From assembly GCA_022783865.1 (NCBI GenBank), contig JALFYY010000017.1, positions 1 through 52,831 on the forward strand: a stretch of DNA of 52,831 bases, read 5' to 3'. The translations under genes and the position numbers were made by a program. Of this stretch, positions 45,664 to 52,831 are shown one piece after another. Source of the stretch: Bacteroidales bacterium. GTDB lineage: Bacteria > Bacteroidota > Bacteroidia > Bacteroidales > Paludibacteraceae. Under the pieces are notes generated by a model. That model made no database searches. It was not told the DNA's origin and worked only from the letters and a program-made list of their open reading frames with translations. The stretch's first letter is position 1, and the number at the start of each line of letters is the position of its first letter.

Positions 45664-46060
45664 AATTAATTTATTTGTTTTTATTACGTTATTTCAATAT
45701 TGCTTTATCTTCAGAACAGTCTTGTACCTTATATAATATTCAAAAACAGACTTTCATCGGAACACCGGTTTATTCTACGGCAATAATCGTGGCAAAATTA
45801 CAGCATTTATTTCATTCTACAAAACATTTTGACACAAAAAACAATAAAATAGTGCGTTTTTGCCATAAAAACGGTGTTTTTTGTAATAAAATAGCATTTT
45901 TATGCCATATTTTCTGTTTTGGCACACTTTGTGATAAAGGCAAAATTTCTCCGACGATGTCACATTGTCTCTACAATTACTCAACCACTCAGCTACTCAA
46001 TTACTCAGTTCCTCAACTACACAACTATTCAACTATTCAACTACTCAATCCCTCAGTTCC
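45664..46060. other. Intergenic region with SusC promoter and 8-bp repeats
   Basis: A gap of about 400 bp. It holds the SusC leader and promoter, an A/T-rich stretch (45835-45930) with a small CGTTTTT/AAAAACG hairpin and a loosely repeated AATAAAATAG motif, and an 8-bp tandem array that runs into the M16 peptidase stop. No gene is seen. Confidence 0.7.
45793..45822 (-). promoter_or_regulatory. Promoter of the SusC-SusD operon
   Basis: Minus-strand TTG (45820-45822), 19 nt, then TAATTTTG (45793-45800). The leader is about 120 nt. I found no neighbouring sigma/anti-sigma pair. Confidence 0.7.
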
Positions 46061-46061
46061 T
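45974..46061 (+). repeat. 8-bp tandem repeat (CAACTACT)x11
   Basis: Eleven consecutive 8-bp units, from CAATTACT, CAACCACT, CAGCTACT through CAACTATT twice to CAATCCCT and CAGTTCCT. On the minus strand the array starts at the stop codon of the M16 peptidase: the TGA itself is in phase with the repeat (GGTGAGGAACTG). The same unit occurs at 1325-1364. Confidence 0.9.
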
Positions 46062-47290
46062 CACCGATACAACAGCGTCGATATCTTATCCTCGCCAAAC
46101 ACCTCATTGGCGACATTGTGCAAATCATCAGGCGTCAGACAGGCAATTCTTTCGTAGGTTTCCTGCCAAGTGGGTGCTTCGTTGTAATACAACATCTGTT
46201 TCGCCATTGCCAACGCTTCGTTTTCAGGGTTTTCCGCTGTAATCGCCATTTGTCCGCGCAATTGACAAAGATACTTGCGGAAAGCAGTAGGCGAAAGCGG
46301 TTTTTCACGCAAGAAACCGAGTTGCTTATATATAAGGTCCAAGCACTGCCCGGTATGTTGTTCTTCCGCAGCGAAATAAACAGCCCAATAACCTGTATCG
46401 GAAAGCGGTGTGTAGTTCGATTCTATCGTATAAACCAATCCACGCCGTTCACGGAGCGACAGATTCAGGAGCGAATTCATACCCGAGCCACCCAGGATAT
46501 TGTTCAACAGGTAGAGTGCCAACTGCTTTTCATGTCCCAAAGGATAAGCCCTTGCCCCGAGCATCACATGCGTTTGGTGGGTATGTTTATGGAATTCAGC
46601 CGTTTGAGGCGTATATTCCGCAGGTGTTTCGCGATGATAATCCCTGGTATGATAGGGCGCATCCGTCAGATACTTCTCGGCATAGCGCACCACCTTGTCG
46701 AAAGGCAAATCGGAATACGAGAAAAATACAATTTGATCAGTATTGTAGGTGCGTTGCATAAAATCAAGCGCTTTCTTCCTGTTGAGGTATCGCAAAGTGC
46801 GGGATGTACCCAAAATAGGCATTTGCAATGTATTGCCGCTGAAAATCAGGTTCTCGAAGTCGTCGTAGATAAGTTCCGACGGCGAGTCGTTGTACGACTC
46901 TATTTCCTCACGGATAACGTCCAACTCCTTTCGTAACTCTTTCTCAGGGAAAGCCGGACGGAATACCATATCCGCCAAAAGTTCCAGCGTACGGGCAAAA
47001 TAAGTGGACAGAATAGCAGCATAGAAGGTGGTTTCTTCTTTGGTTGTATAAGCGTTGATGTCACCGCCTATATTCTCTATCCGATTGATTATCTGCATAG
47101 CACTACGTTTCTGCGTACCTTTGAAAACAGTATGTTCGATATAGTGCGCCAATCCGTTGTCTTTGGGCATTTCGTCGCGTGTGCCGGCTCCTATAGTAAT
47201 GCCGATATAGGCAACGGGAGACGCAGTTTGACGATGGACAATGCGTATGCCGTTGCTGAGTGTATGATAAAAAGTAGAGTTCTGTTGCAT
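46061..47290 (-). CDS. M16-family zinc peptidase
   Basis: A 409-residue insulinase/processing-peptidase type protein. The inverted zinc motif is GLAHYIEHTVFKG near residue 48 (HxxEH), and the third ligand is a Glu in the VIREEIESYNDSP helix about 75 residues later, both present. The second half is the inactive M16C-type domain. Length fits the single-subunit bacterial form that cuts small proteins and peptides. The promoter is probably at 47452-47482, so its leader is antisense to tRNA-Leu. The stop codon lies in phase with the 8-bp array. Confidence 0.93.
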   Translation of the reverse strand: MQQNSTFYHTLSNGIRIVHRQTASPVAYIGITIGAGTRDEMPKDNGLAHYIEHTVFKGTQKRSAMQIINRIENIGGDINAYTTKEETTFYAAILSTYFARTLELLADMVFRPAFPEKELRKELDVIREEIESYNDSPSELIYDDFENLIFSGNTLQMPILGTSRTLRYLNRKKALDFMQRTYNTDQIVFFSYSDLPFDKVVRYAEKYLTDAPYHTRDYHRETPAEYTPQTAEFHKHTHQTHVMLGARAYPLGHEKQLALYLLNNILGGSGMNSLLNLSLRERRGLVYTIESNYTPLSDTGYWAVYFAAEEQHTGQCLDLIYKQLGFLREKPLSPTAFRKYLCQLRGQMAITAENPENEALAMAKQMLYYNEAPTWQETYERIACLTPDDLHNVANEVFGEDKISTLLYR

Positions 47291-47307
47291 GTTTTTCCGC
47301 TTTTATT

Positions 47308-47338
47308 TGCACAAGTTCGACAATTGTTGTACTTTTGC
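47308..47338 (+). promoter_or_regulatory. Promoter of tRNA-Leu
   Basis: TTG (47308-47310), 20 nt, then TACTTTTG (47331-47338), 10 nt before the mature 5' end. The core AATTGTTGTACTTTTGC matches the rpmB and putative RNA promoters. Confidence 0.8.
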
Positions 47339-47348
47339 AACGCAATTT

Positions 47349-47430
47349 GCGGCATTGGCGTAATTGGTAGCCGCGCCAGACTTAGGATCTGGTGACGCAA
47401 GTCGTGTAGGTTCGAGTCCTATATGCCGCA
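47349..47430 (+). tRNA. tRNA-Leu (anticodon TAG)
   Basis: An 82-nt class II tRNA. The acceptor stem is GCGGCAT/ATGCCGC with discriminator A. The anticodon arm is CCAGA-CTTAGGA-TCTGG, giving UAG, which reads CUN Leu codons. A variable arm (TGACGCAAGTCG) precedes the T arm with GTTCGAGTC. CCA is not encoded. It has its own promoter. Confidence 0.96.
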
Positions 47431-47451
47431 CAACTTTGCCGTTCGGGCGTG

Positions 47452-47482
47452 CAAAGATACAAACAAATAGCGAACCCGGCAA
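47452..47482 (-). promoter_or_regulatory. Minus-strand promoter, probably for the M16 peptidase
   Basis: Minus-strand TTG (47480-47482), 20 nt, then TATCTTTG (47452-47459). Transcription would pass through tRNA-Leu on the antisense strand and reach the M16 ATG after about 155 nt. No other minus-strand promoter is visible between 47291 and 47450. Confidence 0.65.
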
Positions 47483-47537
47483 GCGAAGTGCCATTCGCGT
47501 CGTAAAACACAATATTGATATCTAAACATTTCTTCTT

Positions 47538-48032
47538 ATGAAAAAAGCCATTTATCTGTTCAGCATATTCTTCTTTGCCACCTGTATGACCGGTTGTTTG
47601 GATTGGGCACAATCGCACTACACACCGCAAGTGGGCTGGAGTCAGTTCATCAAGAACACTACTGACACATTGGGTATCAGTATTGATTCTGAAACCGGCT
47701 CTCCCAAATTGGATACCATCGCCGTAGGTGATGAAGTGAAGTTCGTCGTAGCATTTAACGCCTTTGCAAACAACCTTTTAGGTGCAAAAATCAATACTGA
47801 CACCACCATTCTGAGCATGACCTACGGTCCGTTGGATGACATCGCCTCTGCTATGCTCCCTGAATCAGACCCGGCAAACGGACAGTTCTTTTTTGCAGAC
47901 GGTTATATGGGTGTAAGGATACCTGTCACGTTTGTTGCAAAAAAAGCAGGCTCTTACAAATTGGAGTTCATTGCTACCAGCGATTCGAAATACTCACCTG
48001 CAACCTCTCGCATTACAGGCAATGTGAAATAA
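47538..48032 (+). CDS. Small lipoprotein of unknown function
   Basis: A 164-residue lipoprotein: MKKAIYLFSIFFFATCMTGC gives a signal with Cys20 as the acylated residue. The mature part is beta-rich and acidic (VGDEVKFVVAFNAFANNLLG ... GYMGVRIPVTFVAKKAGSYK) and resembles a single immunoglobulin-like fold. I do not recognise a family. It is one of the few plus-strand genes; with no promoter of its own seen, it may be read through from tRNA-Leu. Confidence 0.82.
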   Translation: MKKAIYLFSIFFFATCMTGCLDWAQSHYTPQVGWSQFIKNTTDTLGISIDSETGSPKLDTIAVGDEVKFVVAFNAFANNLLGAKINTDTTILSMTYGPLDDIASAMLPESDPANGQFFFADGYMGVRIPVTFVAKKAGSYKLEFIATSDSKYSPATSRITGNVK

Positions 48033-48050
48033 GCATTCGCCATGCTACCG

Positions 48051-48094
48051 TTATTTGGTGATTATTTGGTGATTATTTGGTTGTTATTTGGTGA
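48051..48094 (+). repeat. 11-bp tandem repeat (TTATTTGGTGA)x4
   Basis: Four units, TTATTTGGTGA twice, TTATTTGGTTG, TTATTTGGTGA, flanked by GCTACCG and TTCAGC. Same unit, copy number and flanks as 22245-22288 on the minus strand. Confidence 0.92.
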
Positions 48095-48144
48095 TTCAGC
48101 ACCCCTCGTGCACTCCTTGGACACCCCTTGTGTTTCCGCTTGGC

Positions 48145-48933
48145 TTACCGGCAGTCGGTAGTTTTGGCTTCCTGCCATATCGCTTCCATTTCAGCAAGCG
48201 TCATATCGGTGAGGGCTTTGCCCTGTTCTTTGGCTTTCTGCTCCAAGTAGTTGAACCGGTGAATGAATTTCCGGTTGGTGCGCTCCAATGCGTTATCGGG
48301 ATTGATATGATAGAGTCGGGCTGCATTGATCAGACTGAATAATACATCGCCCAATTCGGCTTCCATCTTGTCGGCATCCATATGGTTGACTTCATCTTGG
48401 AACTCCTGTATCTCTTCCTTTACTTTGTCCCACACTTGTTCCCGTTCGTCCCAATCGAAACCGGCATTGCGGGCTTTGTCCTGGATACGATAGGCTTTCA
48501 CCAATGCAGGCAGTGCTTCGGGCACACCGGCAAGAACAGTTTTGTTTCCGCCTTTCTCTTTGAGTTTGATTTGTTCCCAAGTCTGTTCCACACCCTCTGC
48601 ATCAGTTATTTTCTGTTCGCCATAGACATGCGGATGACGGAAAACCAACTTATCGCACAGACGGTTGCACACATCGGCAATATCGAAATCGCCTGTCTCA
48701 CTTCCTATCTGTGCATAGAAAACAACGTGCAGCAGCACATCTCCTGTTTCTTTGCAAATCTCCGCCATATCATGTTTGATGATAGCGGAAGCCAGTTCGT
48801 AGGTTTCTTCTATCGTATTGGTACGCAACGACTCAAAGGTCTGTTTGTGGTCCCAAGGGCATTTTTCCCTCAACTCCTGCATAATGGTCAGCAGACGATC
48901 GAATGCCGCTAATTGTTCTTGACGTGTGTGCAT
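48145..48933 (-). CDS. mazG: Nucleoside triphosphate pyrophosphohydrolase MazG
   Basis: A 262-residue protein with two MazG repeats. The first has CPWDHKQTFESLRTNTIEET and the metal-binding Glu/Asp set in ETGDVLLHVVFYAQIG. The second is in VKEEIQEFQDEVNHMDADKM and EAELGDVLFSLINAARLYHI. It hydrolyses NTPs, including abnormal ones and possibly (p)ppGpp-related substrates, to monophosphates. It is the last gene of the GHL10-recF-DUF59-lpxH-mazG unit, starting 4 bp after the lpxH stop. Confidence 0.95.
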   Translation of the reverse strand: MHTRQEQLAAFDRLLTIMQELREKCPWDHKQTFESLRTNTIEETYELASAIIKHDMAEICKETGDVLLHVVFYAQIGSETGDFDIADVCNRLCDKLVFRHPHVYGEQKITDAEGVEQTWEQIKLKEKGGNKTVLAGVPEALPALVKAYRIQDKARNAGFDWDEREQVWDKVKEEIQEFQDEVNHMDADKMEAELGDVLFSLINAARLYHINPDNALERTNRKFIHRFNYLEQKAKEQGKALTDMTLAEMEAIWQEAKTTDCR

Positions 48934-48937
48934 AGGT

Positions 48938-49675
48938 CTAATCCGTGTTCATTAAGGTGAGCATGCCGTTTTCGTCGAGTGCGGCATAGGTCCAGAGGCG
49001 GAATGTATCACCCAGAATAACTACTCTTGCGCCCGTTGCCAATGCCAGATCGAGTTCTATATGGCGATGCCCGAATATATAATAATCAAAATGTTCCGTG
49101 TATTCTGTCTGCTTTGCGAAACGAATCAGTTCTTCGCTGTTTTCCCCTTGGTAAGCAATAGGATTGGCAAGTTCCTTCAGACGGCTGTGCTTCGCCCATT
49201 TGTATCCCAAGGCATTGCCCCACGAAGGCGGCAACAGACGAAAGAGAAACTGGGCGGCAGGATTGCGGAAGAAGCGCCTGAGGAGCAGGAAATGCCTGTT
49301 GTCGGAACCAAGTCCGTCGCCATGCGCCAAAAAGCAGCGTTTGCCGCTGAGTGTGACAATCTGCGGTTCACGATGCACTGTCACACCGGTACGTTGCTCC
49401 AGATAGCCGAACGTCCAAATATCGTGATTACCGATAAAATAGTGTATCTCTATACCTTTGTCGGTCAATGTTCGCAAAGTATCGAGGAAGAGGTCGTATC
49501 CCTTCGGATTGCCCCAATAATACTCAAACCAGAAATCGAAGATATCGCCCAACAGATAGATGGCGGTAGCATCGTTGCCCATTTGACGGAGCAAATCCGC
49601 TACCCTCTTTTGGTGTTCTTCCGGATTGGCAATTGCCAAAGAACCCAAATGTGCGTCACTGAGGAAATATATCAT
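48938..49675 (-). CDS. lpxH: UDP-2,3-diacylglucosamine diphosphatase LpxH
   Basis: A 245-residue calcineurin-like phosphoesterase that splits UDP-2,3-diacylglucosamine to lipid X in lipid A synthesis. All metal motifs are present: DAHLG at the N-terminus, GDIFDFWFEYY, GNHDIW, HGDGLGSDNRHF and FGHRHIE. The start MIYFLSDAHLG (49675) overlaps the DUF59 stop by 4 bp; the longer frame runs into that gene. Found in an otherwise housekeeping operon. Confidence 0.93.
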   Translation of the reverse strand: MIYFLSDAHLGSLAIANPEEHQKRVADLLRQMGNDATAIYLLGDIFDFWFEYYWGNPKGYDLFLDTLRTLTDKGIEIHYFIGNHDIWTFGYLEQRTGVTVHREPQIVTLSGKRCFLAHGDGLGSDNRHFLLLRRFFRNPAAQFLFRLLPPSWGNALGYKWAKHSRLKELANPIAYQGENSEELIRFAKQTEYTEHFDYYIFGHRHIELDLALATGARVVILGDTFRLWTYAALDENGMLTLMNTD

Positions 49676-49986
49676 AGCAGATTCAGTTCGAGTTTGGCTT
49701 CTTCCGACATCATGTCTTTGGTCCATTCAGGTTCAAAAACGAGGTTGATATTCACGGTTTTGACCTCGTCCATCGAAAGCAGCTTCATGCGGATGTCTTC
49801 CATCAGAAAATCGGCTGCAGGACACGACGGCGCCGTAAGCGTCATATCTAGATTGAGCACACCGTCGTCTTGCAAATCAATCTTATAGATAAGACCCAAG
49901 TCGTAGATATTGACGGGTATTTCGGGGTCAAAGACAGTACGCAGAAGTTCCACTATCTTCTCTTCTTTCTGCAAAAACTCGTTCAT
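49672..49986 (-). CDS. DUF59 / SufT-like iron-sulfur assembly protein
   Basis: A 104-residue MIP18-type (DUF59) protein. Signatures: TVFDPEIPVNIYDLGLIYKI and LTLTAPSCPAADFL with the conserved Cys, then VNINLVFEPEWTKDMMSEEA. Relatives (SufT, PaaD) help deliver iron-sulfur clusters to client enzymes. The start MNEFLQKEEK (49986) is preferred to the ATG at 50010, which lies in recF. It sits 4 bp after recF and overlaps lpxH by 4 bp. Confidence 0.9.
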   Translation of the reverse strand: MNEFLQKEEKIVELLRTVFDPEIPVNIYDLGLIYKIDLQDDGVLNLDMTLTAPSCPAADFLMEDIRMKLLSMDEVKTVNINLVFEPEWTKDMMSEEAKLELNLL

Positions 49987-49990
49987 ATGG

Positions 49991-51169
49991 TTATTCGGTT
50001 TTAGTATCAACAGATTCTTCTATTTCTTTCACAACGCCGTCCTCCACAAGGAAAACTTTGCTCGTTTCGTGCAGGGGCAGCAACAAGTCCACCAAATGCT
50101 GCCGGTCGGTATCGGTAATGAAGATTTGCCCAAAGGCATCGGAGTTGACTAATTTTACAATATTCTCCACACGAAGGGCATCCAGTTTGTCGAAGATATC
50201 GTCCAGCAACATAATCGGTTTTACAGCCTTTTCCAGTCTCCCGGCAAGAAAAACTGCCTGCGCCAGTTTCAGTGCGACAAGGTAGGTCTTTTGTTGTCCC
50301 TGGCTTCCCACCTGTTTCAAAGGATATCCGGCTTGCCGCATCTCAAGGTCGTCTTTGTGGGTACCCTGCGAAGTCCATCCCAATACCAAATCACGTTGGC
50401 GCGTCCGGCGCATAGCTTCCTGCATATCACGGTCTTGCAACTGGGAGATATAGCGTAAACCGACCTGCTCACGGTTCTGTGCTATCCTGCCATATATATC
50501 CTGAAAGACAGGGATAAACACTTCTACAAAACGGGTACGCTGCCCGTATATATACTCTGCATGACGCACCATCTGCATTTCCAGCACATCGAAAAGCGTA
50601 TCCGTATCCTGGTTGGCAACAGCCCCGCCGGCATTTTGCTCCTCTATCTGTTTCAAGAGCGAATTGCGCTGCTTGAGCAAGGCGTTATATTCGAGCAAAT
50701 GCTGCAAATAAGGCTTGTCGTACTGCGAAATCACCACATCCATAAAACGACGGCGTTCATCACTTCCTTCCACAATCAACTCCGTATCTTGGGGCGATAT
50801 CATCACCAACGGGATAAGACCTATGTGATCGATCAGACGGGTATAGTTTTTCTTTCCCAAACGGAACTGTTTCTTTCTGCCACGCTTGATACCACACGTC
50901 ACTACATCGGTGTTTTCCCCATCGGACGGCATGCCGGAAGGCAAATCGTATTCGCCTTGTATCATACAGAAATCAGCGGTATGACAGATGTTCTGCGAAT
51001 CGATATTGTTGAACGCCGATTTGCAGAAGCTCAGATAGTAAACGGCATCCAGCACATTGGTCTTACCCATACCGTTGTTGCCCACCAAGCAATTGATTTT
51101 CGGTGAGAAACAGAGGTCCGCCTCTTGGATATTCTTGTAATTCAATATGTGGAGTTGACGTAGATACAC
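49991..51169 (-). CDS. recF: DNA replication and repair protein RecF (GTG start)
   Basis: A 392-residue SMC-like ATPase that helps load RecA at gapped DNA with RecO and RecR. The Walker A is VGNNGMGKTNVLDAVYYLSF and the Walker B PIMLLDDIFDKLDALR; the signature region GSQGQQKTYLVALKLAQAVF is intact. I start at the GTG 51169 (reads VYLRQLHILNYKN), which aligns with the usual RecF N-terminus; the ATG at 51211 adds 14 residues out of the upstream gene. It overlaps the end of the GHL10 gene by about 28 bp. Confidence 0.92.
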   Translation of the reverse strand: MYLRQLHILNYKNIQEADLCFSPKINCLVGNNGMGKTNVLDAVYYLSFCKSAFNNIDSQNICHTADFCMIQGEYDLPSGMPSDGENTDVVTCGIKRGRKKQFRLGKKNYTRLIDHIGLIPLVMISPQDTELIVEGSDERRRFMDVVISQYDKPYLQHLLEYNALLKQRNSLLKQIEEQNAGGAVANQDTDTLFDVLEMQMVRHAEYIYGQRTRFVEVFIPVFQDIYGRIAQNREQVGLRYISQLQDRDMQEAMRRTRQRDLVLGWTSQGTHKDDLEMRQAGYPLKQVGSQGQQKTYLVALKLAQAVFLAGRLEKAVKPIMLLDDIFDKLDALRVENIVKLVNSDAFGQIFITDTDRQHLVDLLLPLHETSKVFLVEDGVVKEIEESVDTKTE

Positions 51170-52635
51170 GGCATACTTTCTTGTTTGTAGCGGTTCACAC
51201 CCGTTACACAAACGAGCGCGTATTCAGTTGTCAGTTCCACACTGTTGTCTTGTGTGCGAGCCAGTATATAGGCAGGATTGTCAAAGGATGGTTCTACTCC
51301 GGCAGGGAAAGCATAAACCACATAATAGGCGGTCTGTTGTCCTGCTTTTCCGCCCGCATCGTCCCACTGCAGCAGGTTGCCTTCGAGACGAAGGTTCTGC
51401 GGTTGCAAAGCCGGTTCTGACACGATATTGCGGTTCACCGGTTGCAAAGCAGGATAACGGTAATAGCAGGTTCTGATACTATCGCAAAATCCTTGTTTGT
51501 TTGCCAGCAGTCCTTTGTTGGAGAAATAGATAGAGCCGTCTATTTCGGGAATGGTGCGGTTGAGCGCAATCTGACGGCAGAGTTCATTCGGAATCCGCCA
51601 TGCCTCGGCACCTTTCTGATTGCCCAATGCACTGACATACTGACCGATATAGAGGTTTTTGCCATAACTGTTCTCCGCCCACCAATGTGCCAGAACTTCG
51701 TAGTCCGCCACTTTCTTGCCTATTTCCCAATAGAGTTGGGGCGTTACGTAGTCAATCCAGCCCTTTTCCAACCAAAGCAGGATATCGGCATAGAGATCGT
51801 CGTAGTTACGGCAACCTGCCTGCGTCTTACTGCCCCGCACGTCATCGGCTTCGTTGCGCCATACGCCGAAAGGAGAAATACCGAATTCCACCCATGGTTT
51901 GCGGCTTTTGATGGTGCGTTGCAACTCCTCAATCACCATATTGACGTTGTTGCGACGCCAATCCTCTTTATCGGTGAAACCGCGCGGATGGGCGGCAAAC
52001 GAAGCGTCATCCGGGAAGTCTTCTCCTTTTATCTTATAAGGATAGAAATAGTCGTCGAAGTGAATGGCATCAATATCGTAGCGTTCCACTATATCTGCCA
52101 CCACACGGTTGAGCCACTCGCGTGTACCGTCCAATCCGGGATCGAAATACCATTGTTTGCCATATTTGACGAACAATTCGGGGTGCTGCTTATATATATG
52201 GCTGTCAGCCAAGCTGTTCAAGTCGAAGCCATTGGTCACACGATAGGGGTTGAGCCATACATGTACATCGATACAACGCCGGTGTGCTTCGCGCACTACA
52301 AAATCCAAAGGGTCGTACAACGGCTCGGGAGCAACACCCTGCTTACCCGTCAACCAATTGGACCAAGGCTCCAAAGCGGATAGATAGAGTGCATCGGCAG
52401 TAGGACGCACTTGAAAGATGATAGTATTGATGCGGAGTGCTTGCAGACTGTCCAAGATACCTGTCATTTCTTCCTGTTGCAATCGGGCATCGGTTTGTGC
52501 AGCCCGAGAGGGCCAATCGATATTGGCTACAGTGGCTATCCACGAAGCACGCATTTCCCGTTTGGGTTGGGCATTCATGCCCGTCACAAACAAGAGAGAG
52601 GCGAGCAACAAAGCAGTTGGTAATGGTTTCATCAT
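51142..52635 (-). CDS. Glycosyl hydrolase-like 10 (GHL10) secreted protein
   Basis: A 497-residue protein. The start MMKPLPTALLLASLLFVTG (52635) follows the promoter box at 52664-52671; the frame's earlier ATG at 52746 lies upstream of it. After the signal peptide comes the GHL10/DUF187 domain (MRASWIATVANIDWPSRAA ... NTIIFQVRPTADALYLSALE ... DVHVWLNPYRVT), with acidic residues of a TIM-barrel active site (DIDAIHFDDYFYPYKI). The C-terminus is a fibronectin-like domain. Relatives are thought to act on cell-envelope or host glycans; substrate not readable. Confidence 0.88.
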   Translation of the reverse strand: MMKPLPTALLLASLLFVTGMNAQPKREMRASWIATVANIDWPSRAAQTDARLQQEEMTGILDSLQALRINTIIFQVRPTADALYLSALEPWSNWLTGKQGVAPEPLYDPLDFVVREAHRRCIDVHVWLNPYRVTNGFDLNSLADSHIYKQHPELFVKYGKQWYFDPGLDGTREWLNRVVADIVERYDIDAIHFDDYFYPYKIKGEDFPDDASFAAHPRGFTDKEDWRRNNVNMVIEELQRTIKSRKPWVEFGISPFGVWRNEADDVRGSKTQAGCRNYDDLYADILLWLEKGWIDYVTPQLYWEIGKKVADYEVLAHWWAENSYGKNLYIGQYVSALGNQKGAEAWRIPNELCRQIALNRTIPEIDGSIYFSNKGLLANKQGFCDSIRTCYYRYPALQPVNRNIVSEPALQPQNLRLEGNLLQWDDAGGKAGQQTAYYVVYAFPAGVEPSFDNPAYILARTQDNSVELTTEYALVCVTGVNRYKQESMPCIYVNSTY

Positions 52636-52663
52636 AGACAATATTGGTTTTAGTAAGGCAGTG

Positions 52664-52671
52664 CAAAGATA
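52664..52671 (-). promoter_or_regulatory. Promoter -7 box of the GHL10-recF operon
   Basis: Minus-strand TATCTTTG, 29 nt before the chosen ATG. The upstream -33 is weak (TTTCG). Confidence 0.6.
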
Positions 52672-52724
52672 CGAAAAAGAGTTGATATGGCGAAATGACG
52701 GATAGCAGCTATATACCAGGTGAC

Positions 52725-52779
52725 GGTTCATGCAAGGTTCATGCAAGGTTTATACAAGGTTTATACAAGGGTCATACCG
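52725..52779 (+). repeat. 11-bp tandem repeat (GGTTTATACAA)x5
   Basis: Units GGTTCATGCAA twice, GGTTTATACAA twice, and a decayed fifth, all at 11-bp spacing. It resembles 7826-7869. Confidence 0.88.
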
Positions 52780-52796
52780 ATGTATTGTCCGCAGGC

Positions 52797-52831
52797 TATC
52801 CCTAAAGCATCCCTAAAGTATCCCTAAAGGG
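52797..52831 (+). repeat. 11-bp tandem repeat (TATCCCTAAAG)x3, cut by window edge
   Basis: Units TATCCCTAAAG, CATCCCTAAAG, TATCCCTAAAG, then the window ends, so the array may continue. A different unit from the block 18 bp before it, but the same period. Confidence 0.88.

Overview
The window is chromosomal DNA from a Bacteroidales bacterium (phylum Bacteroidota). The evidence is: Bacteroidota-type promoters (TTG, 19-21 nt, TAnnTTTG) in front of most transcription units; a SusC/SusD pair; secreted proteins with type IX-like C-terminal modules; the rpmB-rpmG-DUF4295 gene string; a meso-diaminopimelate dehydrogenase; and an IS30-family element of the kind common in this phylum. I cannot assign a genus. 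Almost all genes lie on the minus strand; the exceptions are an RND efflux operon (16.5-22.1 kb), a tRNA-Leu and one small lipoprotein.

Layout, left to right. 1-1.07 kb: IS30 transposase cut by the window edge. 1.4-7.3 kb: a six-gene operon of largely undescribed membrane proteins built around an SPFH-GYF_2 protein, a membrane-anchored L7/L12-like domain, a 30-residue double zinc ribbon and a zinc-ribbon/TPR membrane protein. This is the best candidate for an undescribed system here and probably acts in envelope stress. 7.9-14.6 kb: a housekeeping operon read nadE, dsbD, rlmB, an RluA-type synthase, then a secreted protein. 14.86-15.12 kb: a promoter-to-terminator unit with no plausible protein, a likely structured RNA. 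15.3-15.9 kb: rpmB-rpmG-DUF4295. 16.5-22.1 kb: MFP-RND-TolC efflux operon. 22.4-26.1 kb: GH73/LysM glucosaminidase, a DUF721 protein, mutS2. 26.2-29.2 kb: DUF177-rpmF-rluB-ddh. 29.3-30.7 kb: DUF4199 and a GT2 transferase. 30.8-35.9 kb: TonB-dependent receptor and mutS. 36.5-45.7 kb: SusC-SusD-Ig-like lipoprotein and an M6 metalloprotease, a probable peptide/protein-use locus. 46.1-48.0 kb: M16 peptidase, tRNA-Leu, lipoprotein. 48.1-52.6 kb: GHL10-recF-DUF59-lpxH-mazG.

A second striking layer is intergenic. Many gaps carry blocks of degenerate tandem repeats with a period of exactly 11 bp or exactly 8 bp, with consensus sequences that differ from block to block. Some sit inside a dispersed element of about 200-230 bp found in two inverted near-full copies and one partial copy, with 2, 4 and 5 copies of the 11-bp unit. 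Two blocks share both flanks. Promoters of the ribosomal operon, the putative RNA and the tRNA share an extended core (AATTGTTGTACyTTTGC), which supports the RNA being a strongly expressed stable RNA.

All calls come from reading sequence and recognising families. No database or folding program was run.
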